DNA of 55,819 bases, from NCBI RefSeq assembly GCF_030269365.1, contig NZ_BSTF01000032.1, positions 1 through 55,819 of the forward strand. Direction: 5' to 3'. This DNA comes from Lentzea sp. NBRC 102530. GTDB taxonomy: Bacteria > Actinomycetota > Actinomycetes > Mycobacteriales > Pseudonocardiaceae. The position numbers and the translations under genes were made by a program. This document shows, piece after piece, positions 41,940 through 51,900 of the stretch. Under the pieces are notes generated by a model. It did no database searches. It saw nothing but the letters and a program-made list of their open reading frames with translations, and was not told the origin of the DNA. Position 1 is the stretch's first letter, and every line of letters begins with the position of its first letter.

Positions 41940-42473
41940 GTGAGCACCGTTACCGAGTCACCCAGCCTCGCTCCCGCCCTCCGCACGCTGTACTTCGTCC
42001 GCTTCGGCTTCGCGATCGTGTGGGCGACGCTGCTGTTCGTCACGGGCAGCGAGATCGGCCTGGTCAGCGGCACGTTGCTGGTGCTCTACCCGCTGTTCGA
42101 CGTGGCGGCCATCGTGATCGACAGCCGGACTTCACGCGGCAAGGCGTCGCTCGCGCTCTACGCGAACATCGCGGTCAGCTTGGCGGCCGCGGCCGGGCTT
42201 GCGTTCGCGGTTTCGTCCGGGATTCCGGCGGTGCTGCGGGTATGGGGTGCGTGGGCCGTGGTGTCCGGGGTGGCGCAGCTCGCGGTCGCGTTGGTGCGGC
42301 GGGGCATGGGCGGGCAGTGGCCGATGATCCTCAGCGGCGGCATTTCGACGCTCGCCGGCACGTCGTTCGTGTTGCAGGCCGGGGCTGAGGGGGCGACGTT
42401 GAGCAACCTCGCCGGGTACGCGGCGATCGGTGGCGTGTTCTTCCTGGTGTCGGCACTTCGACTGCGCAGGTGA
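41940..42473 (+). CDS. Small polytopic membrane protein (DUF308-like)
   Basis: 177 aa with about six hydrophobic segments in pairs (for example FVRFGFAIVWATLLFVTG, LVSGTLLVLYPLFDVAAIVI, NIAVSLAAAAGLAFAVS). The repeated short-loop pairs resemble DUF308/HdeD-type proteins. Role unknown. The GTG at 41940 has AAGGA about 10 nt upstream. Its promoter region holds both TetR operators, so it is likely the regulated target. Confidence 0.78.
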   Translation: MSTVTESPSLAPALRTLYFVRFGFAIVWATLLFVTGSEIGLVSGTLLVLYPLFDVAAIVIDSRTSRGKASLALYANIAVSLAAAAGLAFAVSSGIPAVLRVWGAWAVVSGVAQLAVALVRRGMGGQWPMILSGGISTLAGTSFVLQAGAEGATLSNLAGYAAIGGVFFLVSALRLRR

Positions 42474-42551
42474 GCCGCACCGACGATCGATGAGTGACTT
42501 GGGGCGTTCGCGAGGCCGAACGAAACCTGGTCCAGGTGCACCGGGATAGCG

Positions 42552-42594
42552 GAAAGCCCTTCTGGCCAGATGAGATCTGACCAGAAGGGCTTCC
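42552..42594. terminator. Bidirectional terminator
   Basis: Arms AAGCCCTTCTGG (42554-42565) and CCAGAAGGGCTT (42581-42592) pair over 12 bp between the convergent membrane-protein gene and the toxin/immunity operon. Confidence 0.8.
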
Positions 42595-42627
42595 TCACAT
42601 GGTCATTCAGGACGGCAAGGCCTGACC

Positions 42628-42924
42628 TCAGTCCTCTTCCGGATCCCAGCCGTGTTCGATGAGCAGTGCCTTGATCTCCATTGCACGGCCTTCGAGACGC
42701 CGGCGGTTCTGCTCTGCTTCCTCGGAGTAGCGCGCGGCCGCCACATGGCGGTTCACGCCCGTGAACTCCTCCACAACCAAGCCGAAGTTCTCCTCGGCCA
42801 GCTGATCCCAGAGAACCACCATCAGCGGATCGAAGTCGTCATCACCTACGCGGACACCCTTGGGGAAGGCTGCCCGCAGCTGGCGGACAGCCTCTTCCAG
42901 GTACGGAGCGAGCACGGGTGGCAC
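42628..42924 (-). CDS. Probable immunity protein for the Rhs-PIN toxin
   Basis: 98 aa, acidic and mainly helical by eye (LAPYLEEAVRQLRAAF, NRHVAAARYSEEAEQ, RRRLEGRAMEIKALLIEHGW). The GTG at 42924 follows the toxin's TAG after a single base (TAGCGTG), so translation is coupled. Position directly behind the toxin tip, small size and acidity are what an immunity gene shows. No family name is recognised. An upstream start (42969) would overlap the toxin and is not needed. Confidence 0.65.
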   Translation of the reverse strand: MPPVLAPYLEEAVRQLRAAFPKGVRVGDDDFDPLMVVLWDQLAEENFGLVVEEFTGVNRHVAAARYSEEAEQNRRRLEGRAMEIKALLIEHGWDPEED

Positions 42925-42925
42925 G

Positions 42926-45900
42926 CTACCTGTTCTTCCAGGTGACCGACGGGTGGATGACGGCATCAACCGCGTATCCCGTGCGGTTGAACAACCTGTT
43001 CACGAACGTTCCGTCGTTGGTGATGGTTTGTATGCCCATCTTGTCCGCTGTGCCGAAGATGCTCAGATCGTTCGCGCCGATCTTCTTTGACGGCTTGAGG
43101 CTCGAGAGCTGCGCACTGGGGTCGTTGGGAACGATCGTGACATTGCTGAGGAAGTCTGCGACCAGCTGACCTTCTTTACGGCCGATGGCTTCCTTGTTGT
43201 TCCACAGCTGATTCATGAACTCGCCCATAGCGACCTCGGACATCACCATCTGGCGGTTGCCGATGGTGCTCTTGATGCGCCCGGTCACTTCGGGGTTGTC
43301 AGAGGTCAACGCCCTCGCCGCGCCAGTGTCGATCATGACCTGTTCGCAGTTGTGGACGAGCACATCGGCTTGACCCGCACCCACGTAGAAGGTGTGCAGC
43401 CCGTCCACCGTCAGGTTGTAGACCTTCCGGTTCTCGGTGAAAGACCGTGTTCCAGTGACCGTCGCGGATCGGTTGTCCGCCGTGAGGAACTGATAGCCCG
43501 GCTTGAGGTCCTCGGCGTGCACCCACTTCTTCAGGCTTTCCACCCAGAACGGGTGCTCGTCGGTCGCGACCACCGAGCCCGGACCGGACTCGGTCAACAC
43601 CGAGACCTCGTACAGCTTGCCGTCCGCGTTGTGCGACCGGACATCGGTGACACGCTTGACACCCGTCTGCCCAGTGGTCGGGTCGGTGGCGACCACCGAG
43701 TCGCCGACCTCGATCGAAGCGATGGGCTTGTGGCTGCCGTCGGCCAGCAGCACAGGTGTGTCGGGTGTGAAGCTGTTGCGATCACACGACACCGTGTTGT
43801 TGCGGACGTCCCTCTTCGCGTCCTTGCCCTTGTCGCCGGTGCGCTTCTTCTTCTTGCCGCCGCCCGCGATGTCGAGGATGTCCTCGGCGTACGGAACTCC
43901 GAGCGTGGCGAGGGTTTCGGCGACCTGGGTCTGTGCCGCTTCCTGGATGACTTCCTTGCCGACGCCCAGGATCGCCGTCTTGATCGTGTCGTAGACCTTG
44001 TTGAGGTCCTGCACGTTCGTGACCGCGGTCTGGACGATGCGGGCCGGAGCGTTCGGCATCGCCGAGATGATGTTCTTGGCGTTGGCGATGCGCGGCTTGA
44101 GAGCAGCCTTCAGCGTCGGGATCGGGTTGTTCTTCACGGCCTTGGCGACGGCGGCCTTGGCCGCTGCGGTGCGTCGGACCGCTGCCTGGTAGGCCGCTGC
44201 TGCGGCGGCTGCTCTTCGTGCCGCTGCTTCTGCTGCCAGTTTGCGTGGATCAGGCAACGACTTGGAGGCGTTCGGGACGTCCGTCTTCTTCAACGGCATG
44301 CCGTCCGGGCCCTTGCCGGCGTTGGGGCCGTCGGGGCGCCTCGGGTGCGGGGCGTCCGGGGTGCGCGGGGTCGGCACGTTGTCGGCTCCGCGCAGGGCGT
44401 CGTAGCCGCGGTTGCCCCACTTGGCCGCGGTGGCTCCCCAGCCGCCGAACGGGATCATGCCCGCTGCGGAGAGTGCGGCGTCGGTGTAGTTGCCCTCGGC
44501 GAGGTACCAGACGGCGTTGATGCCGTCGGCGATCTCGCCCAGGCCCGGCACGAGGCCGGCTACGTCGAGTGCGGTGTGGCCGACGGTGGAGATGTTGTCG
44601 CCCACCCAGGACACGGCGTCGCTGAACCAGTTGTGGCCGTTGGGGTCGAAGCCGTTGACCGGGGAGCCGACGCCGTAGGCGTAGCGGTTGAAGCCCGCTG
44701 AGCCCGGGCCGCCCTGGTCGACGGAGTCGCGGGAGGAGAAGCTGCCGGTGGACGGGTCGTACCAGCGGGCGCCCATGTTGACCTGGCCGCTGTCCGGGTC
44801 CGTCCAGTCGCCCTGGAAGCCCACCGCGCGCTTGGTGCCGGTGGAGGCGGTGACCTTGCCCCACGGGTCGTACGCGGTCGAGTCCTTCAGCTCGGCCGTG
44901 GAGGAGTCCAGGCCGCCGACGACGTCACCGTGCTTGTCGGACAACAACAAGCGCTTGTCCGCACCCGAGGAGAGCGACAGCAGTTCGCCGCCGGCTCCTC
45001 GGCCGAAGATCGAGTCCGAGTCGGAGACCGGGTCGATCGACGGGCCCGAGTACTTGAACTGCTTGGAGCCTCGGGTGACCGGGCGGTCCAGGCCGTCGTA
45101 GGTGTAGGTGGCCGAACCGACCTTCGTGAGGCGGTCGAAGGCGTCGAACTCGAACTTCTCCTCGAAGCCCGACGAGGTGCGGGACTCGCGGGTGCCGCGC
45201 GGCGTGTACTTGTAGGTGTAGTCGCCGTCGGACAGCACGCGGTTGCGTGCGTCGAAGGTCGAGGTCTTGGCGCCGTTCTGGATCCGGTTGCCCGACTTGT
45301 CCCAGGCGTAGGCCGTGGTGGCCCCGCCCGAGGTCCAGGACGTCATGCGGCCCAGGTCGTCGTAGCCGTAGGTCTGTTCACCACCACCTGCGGTGCCGGC
45401 GGTGGTCTTCTTCTTGAGACGGTCGGCCAGGTCGTACTCGTAGCCCACCGAGGCCAGGACGCCACCGGTCGCGTTCTTCGTGACATCCGAAGTCTCGCGG
45501 CCCAGGTCGTCGTAGCCGAAGGTGCGGACTCGGCCCGCGCCGTAGTTCATCGACTCGACCAGGCCGGCCGGGTTGTAGCCGAACGCCACCAGGGCGCCGG
45601 AGACGCCGTCCTGGGCGGAGTTCAGGCGGCCGTTGACGTAGTTGAACGACGACGTGCCCGAGGCGTCGGTGCGGGTCGAAAGACGACCCACCTCGTCGTA
45701 GCCGAAGGTCGCGTCACCGGACGGACCCGTGGCCGAGATCAGCAAACCCCGGTTGTTGTACTCATACGTGTTCGAACCGCCGGGCGCCGACACGGAGGTC
45801 GGACGGCCGATGAGGTCGTAGTTCACGAGACGGTCCGGAGTGGACACCGAGGTGCCCGCGCCGGTTTCCTTGCGCATGCGGCCCAGGCCGTCGTACTCGC

Positions 45901-48900
45901 GCGTCCGCGTCACGTTGCCGGGCGCGGTGAGCGTGGTCGGCCTGCCCGAACTGTCGTACGCGGTGGTCCACGTGCGGTCAGCCAGGTTGGGGTGGGCCGG
46001 GGTGGACGGTTCGATGACCGATTCCGGCTTGCCCAAGGCGTTGTAGGTGTAGAACGTCGAGTTGGTGCGGCCGTCCGTCACGCGAGTCCGGCGGCCCGAG
46101 GTGTCGTAGCCGTAGGACGTGGTGATGGACTCGGTGGCCGACACCGGCTCTTCCAGCGAGGTGAGCTGGCCCAGAGCGTCGTAGGTGTTCTTGGTGACCT
46201 TGCCGAGCGGGTCGGTCGCGGTCAGCACGTTGCCCGCGACGTCGTGGGTGTACCTGCCCTGCCGCAGCACCTGGCCGTTGGGGGCGAGGCTCAGGTCCAT
46301 GACCTTGTTGCCCGCCTGGTCCAGCCGCTGGTAGGCGGCACGGCCCTGGGCGTCACGGGTGTAGACCTGGTTGCCGAACGAGTCGTAACCCAGCTGCGTC
46401 ACGACACCGGCGGCATCGGTCACGCTGGTCTTCTGGCCCAGCGCGTCGTAACCGAAGCGGGTCACCTCGTTGCGAGGCGAGGTCACCGTCTCCAGGTTGC
46501 CCTTGGCGTCGTAGCCGAACTTCGTCTCGAACGCCGCCGGCTGCGGCTTGGTCTCGAGGACGGTCTGGGTGACGGCGCGGCTGAACTGGTCGTAGGTGCG
46601 CTGCGTCGTGCCGCCCGTCGGGTCCTGAGTGGACAGCAGGTCGCCGTTGTCGGTGTAGGAGTAACGCCACGAACCACCCGGCGTCGTGCGCTCGTCCGGG
46701 TTCGGGTCGCGCTTCTCCACCAGGCGGCCGCGCTGGTCGTAGTACATCCAGATCGACGCGCCGGACGGGTCGGTCGTCTTCACCGCACGACCCATCGGGT
46801 CGTACTCGACCGACGCCACACCCGTGATCGGCGTGGACGACCCCGGAGCCTGGTACGACGGCGAGGTCGTGCGAACCGCGCGACCGGCCTTGTCGTAGGC
46901 CATGCTCATCACGCCGCCCGCGGGGTTGCGGATCTGCGTGACGTCACCGAACGCGTTGTAGCCCGTGGTCGAGGTCGGCCGGTTCACCGACGGCGACTGA
47001 CCGAACTGCTCGGTCGTCACCGGCGGCGAGACCATCGAGACCGAACGACCACGCTCGTCGTAGGTGTACTCGGTGGTGTGGCTGGCCTCGACGGCACCGC
47101 TGACGTTGCCCAGCGGAGCGATGACCGAGGTCACCAGGTCGCGCTGGTCGTACTTCTTGCGCGTGACCGCGAGCCCCGCCGACCCGCGCGTCGACTCCTT
47201 GACCTGACGGCCGAAAGCGTCGTACTCGAAGTCCACCACCTCGGCGAACGCCGCCGTGAACGCACCGGTGTTCGAGTGCGCGCCCGAGCGGGTGACCTTG
47301 GTGATGTTGCCGCTGGTGTCGTAGACGTAGTCGGTGCGGCGCCGCAGCGAGTCCGGTTCCTGCGTGGAGGACTTCAGACGGCCGGTGGCGTCGACCTCGT
47401 GGACGACGACCTTGCCGCCCATGCCGACCTGACGGGTCAGGTTGCCCGCCGCGTCGTAGGAGTTCTGCTGGATCGTGATCGCCGGCGTGCCGACCTTGTT
47501 GTCCGCCTTGGCCTTGATCTCCTTGACCAGGCCGTCGGCGTAGTAGGACGTCTCGGTGCGGCGACCCATCGCGTCGGTCTGCACGATCAACTTGCCGCTG
47601 TGGTCGTACTGGTTCGACTCCAGCACCAGGTCCGGCAACGGCTTCTCCGGATCCAGCGGCTCGAAGCCGGTGGCACCGGGCGTGATCGCCTTGCCGTGAT
47701 AGCCCACCAGGCGCACCTGCGCGACCTTGTTGCGGGCCGTGTAGGTGTAGACCGTCTTCACGCCGTTGGCGTCGATCGCCCACGTGCGGTTGCCGAACAC
47801 GTCGTAACCGAAGGAGGCTTCGTTGCCCTCCGGGCCGATCGTCTTGATCATGCGGCCGAAGTCGTCGAACTCGAACGTCGACCGGCGCGGATTACCCGGA
47901 TCCTGCGAATCCACCAGCTCCGCCGCGGTCGTGTTGCCGTCCGCGTCGTACTCGGTCTTCGCCGTCTCCGTGTGCGTCACGCCCGTGACGGCGTTCTTCG
48001 TCGCCGGGTAGGTCACCTCGGTGACGCGGCCCAGCTTGTCGTACTTGTAGGACGTCACCGCGCCGCCCGGGATCGCGTCGGAGTACTCCGTCGCGGTCTT
48101 CTTGCGGCCCAGCACGTCGTAGGTGAAGACGGTCCGCAGACCCGCCGGCGACTTCGTCTCCGCCAGGTCACCGTTGCGGTAGTACCGGTTGACCGTCGTC
48201 GCGCCACGCGGGTCGGTGGTGGACTTCAGCAGCCGCACCGGCTCCTTGACGGAGTTGTCCGCCGGGGAGTCGAAGGCGGGCGTCGAGCCGTCGGTGTAGC
48301 GGTGCAGCGTCGACCCGCCGTCCGGGTTCGTCTCCCGTTCCAGGTCACCGAAATCGGTGTACGCCGACGTCGTCAGGTACGTGTTGTCCGTCGGTCCGGA
48401 CGACCTGGCGTCACGGCTCTCGATCAGCTTGTCCGCCCGCGGGTCGGTCGGGTCGGCTGAGGGCGGCTGGTACTTGTAGTGCGTGGTCTGGCAGTCCCAG
48501 GTGTCGTCCGCGCGCTTCTCCCGGCAGCTGACCTTCTGGGTCAGGTTGCCGCGCTCGTCGTGGATCAGCTGAGCCTCGTTGCCGAGCTCGTCGCGGATCT
48601 TCTGCTGGAAACCCGACTTGTCGTACTCGAACAACCGGACGCCCAGTGCGACGACGAGACCGTCGCACGAGGTGATGCCGTCGCCGTTGGTCTTGCAGTC
48701 GCGACCGACCATGTCCTCCGGCCGGACGGCGGCGCCGATCGGCGTCACCTGGCGCAGGATCCGGCCCTTGAGACCGTCGAAGTCGTAGTACTGCGGGCGG
48801 TTGCCCGGATCCACCACCCGCACCGAGCGGATGATGTTCTCCTCGTTGCCGCCGACGGTCGGCACACCGAGCTGCCAACGACCGCCGTCGCTGTCCACGT

Positions 48901-51900
48901 ACTCCCGCATGCGGTCGTGCACGTGGTCGTAGCTGATCTTCGCGGCGACCCTGGCCGTGCTGCTCGGCATGGTGACCTCGGTGATCTGGTCACCGGCGGC
49001 CTGCGCGGCGTAGTGGGCCGCGACCTGGCTGAGGCCGAGCGGGCGCGCGTAGAACGCGACCTCGTCCACGAGACCCGCGAAGGACGTGCGACCGGAGGCG
49101 ATCGACGGCCACGAACCCGTCGAGTTCGCCGCGCCGACCTGCGCGAACTGCAGCAGCGCGTGGTCGATCGGCCCCGCCAGCGGCGTCGTGTTGACGACCT
49201 TGCCGTCCAGGAACAACGTCTGGCTCGCGACGGAACCCGAGAGCACCACGTGGTGCCACTTGTCGTCGTTCACCGTGCCGGTCGACGTGATCGGGTTGAT
49301 CCCGCCCTGCCAGAACTGGCCGCGCAGCTTGCCGTCGGAACCGACGTAGAGCAACGGGACACCGCGGCCGGGCGTCTCGCCGATCGCCTTGTCCTGGTAG
49401 CCGACCAGCGGACCGGCCGAGGTCGTCTTGAACCACAGCTCGATCGCGAGATCGCGGTGCTTGTTGACCTGCTTCTCCGGCAACGCGACATGGCTGCCGC
49501 CGCCGAGGCGAACGGCGCGGTCGTCGCTGCCACCGAGAGCACCGGTCTGGTTCTGGTTCGGCTGGCCGACACCGACGAACTTGCCCAGGTCCTTGTTCAG
49601 CTTGATGCTGATCTGGCTGTTCGCGTCGTCACCGCCGGCCTCACCCAGCCGCCAGTAGGAGTCGGGGCGGGAGTCCAGCACCGTGCTGCGGTAGTGCGAC
49701 CCCTTCTCGTAGTTGTACCGGGTGCACTTGCCGGTGGGGTCGCACACCTCACGCAGCTGGTCGGCGTCGTAGACGTACTTCCACTCCAGCGCCGCACCGT
49801 CCACCTGCTCGGTGCGCACGTACTCGACGTGGGTCTTGTCCGCGTTCCAGGCGAAGGACAGGGAGCGGTTGCTGGTCTTGCTGACGACCTTGTCCAGCAG
49901 CTGCTTGCCGTTGTCGGTCTTGTACTCCAGCTCGACCAGCCGGTCAGCGCTGTCCTTGATGGACGCCAGCAGGCCGGAAGCGGTGAAGCCGTAGACGGTG
50001 CGGTCCTTGTCGACCAGCTTCCAGTCCGAAGTGGACTTGACGAGCGTGGCGGCACGACCGGGCGGCGGGGTGAAGGAGCCGTCCGGGTTCTTGCCGAACC
50101 GCACCTGCTGACCGTCCGGGTAGGTGACCACGACGTTGCCGCTGCCGTCACCGTCCTCGACGATCCGCATGTCGTACCGGGTCGACCAGCCACTGCCGAA
50201 CGTCAGCTTCGCCCGCGGGTCCAAGCTGTTGTAGGTGCGGGCCACGTTGAGCTCAGGGCCGGCCGTCGCCGCGGCCGCGTCGATCGCCGCGGTCGTGTAG
50301 TTGCCGACCATCGGGTCGAACCCGAGGCCGTTGCCGGTGTAGGGCGCGTTGCCCATGCGCGAGGTGACCTCGGGCTGCGGCACCGACGCGAACAACCGCG
50401 ACCAGTCCGTGTACGGGCTCTCGCTGGTGCTGTCCTTCGCCGCGACGTGCCAGTAGTAGACCCGGTCCCAGCGCAGCTTGCCTTCCGGCACCGTCCAGTA
50501 CGCCGGCTCGATGAAACCGGAGTCGAAGCAACCCACCGGGTTGCCGGCCTGGTCCTGTTCACAGACCTGGAACTTGTAGCTGATGCCGTCGTTCTCGTGG
50601 TCCTGCGCCTTCGCCCACAACTGCGGGCGCAACGTCTCCACGCTCCACCCCGACGGCGGGTACTGCTCCGTCACCACCGGAGGAAGGTTGAACACCTCCA
50701 GCGTGATCCGGCCCGGCGCCACCTGCTCGTCGGTGAACGTCGTGTTCCCGTGCCGCATCGTGAAATCGAAGATGTACCTGCCGTACGGCAGCTTCTCGAT
50801 CGTGGCCTCGAGCGTGACCTCGTCACCGCGGTTCACGGTGCCCGGCAGACCGGCCGCGTGCTTCACCGCGACAAGAGCGTTGGTGTCGGCGTTGAAGACC
50901 TTGTACGCCAGGTCGTAGTTGGTGGCGTCCCAGGCGTTGGCGCCGGTGTTCTTCACCCGGACCTTGACCTTGCCGCCCTGCTGACTCGTCAACGGCGGGT
51001 CCGGGATCGGCTGGTCGATCCGGTACTCGGCGTTGTACGGGCTGTGCGTCACGAACAGCTTCGGCGGGTTCGCCGTACGCGCCCCGACGATCTTCTTCCA
51101 CTGCGCCGCCGCGCCCTGGTTCTGCGCCTGCAACGCGATACCGTTGTTCGCACCACCATTGGCCCAGCCCTGCACCAGCTGCTCGCCACCGACACCGAGG
51201 TCGATCAGCTCGGGCGCGGCCGGGCACGCCGACCGGGTCTGGCCCACCGACATGAAGCCGTGCGAGAACGAACCCCCGCCGATCACCCCGCCCAGCGCCG
51301 GGCCGTTGCCCCCGGTGGTGAACTCACCGGCAACGCTTCGCACCACCATCGGCTGCGGACGACAGGTGGCGGAGTCGAAGTTCACCAGCTGCAACTGCGC
51401 GCCGAAGATCTTGTGATTGCGCAACGCCGTGCTCACCGCGCCAAAGCGCAGCAACGCCGTCTTGTTGGTACCGATGGTCAGCTCGGACGGGTTCACCACC
51501 GGTGATCCGCCCACGGTCAGCTGCCGGGCTTCAGACGTCCCCTCGAACACCGTCGGGTCCACCAGCACCGGGAACACGCGGGCCGGGTCGTCCAGCCACG
51601 CCGAGTCCAGCGACACCCGCAGGTTCCGGCCACCGTCGGTGACCTCGTACTTCACCCCGAACGACTGCGCCGGAACGACGTCCTCGGTGCGCGGTGCGGA
51701 ATCGGTCATGAAGCCCGGCGGAATGGTCAGGCGTTCGCGGCCCGACCCGTCCGACAGCACGACCGAACCGTCCACGACCTTCGCCGTCAAACCCTTGAGC
51801 CGCAACGGGAAGTCCCACGACCGCGCCGCAGCCCGGTCCTTCAGGACCAGGATCTCCTTGGCGCCACCCGGAACCGACTCCACCCGCAGATCGGCGTGGT

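Noticed and set aside
44930..48460. 1176-codon plus-strand ORF opposite the Rhs gene
   Set aside because: It is the shadow of a high-GC gene: Arg/Val/Gly-rich, no ribosome binding site, no domain, while the minus strand reads clear YD repeats.
44750..50250. Tandem DNA repeats or CRISPR in the Rhs gene
   Set aside because: The periodicity is at protein level (YD repeats of about 20 residues) and the DNA copies differ; no equal spacers or constant repeats. No CRISPR array is seen anywhere in the window.
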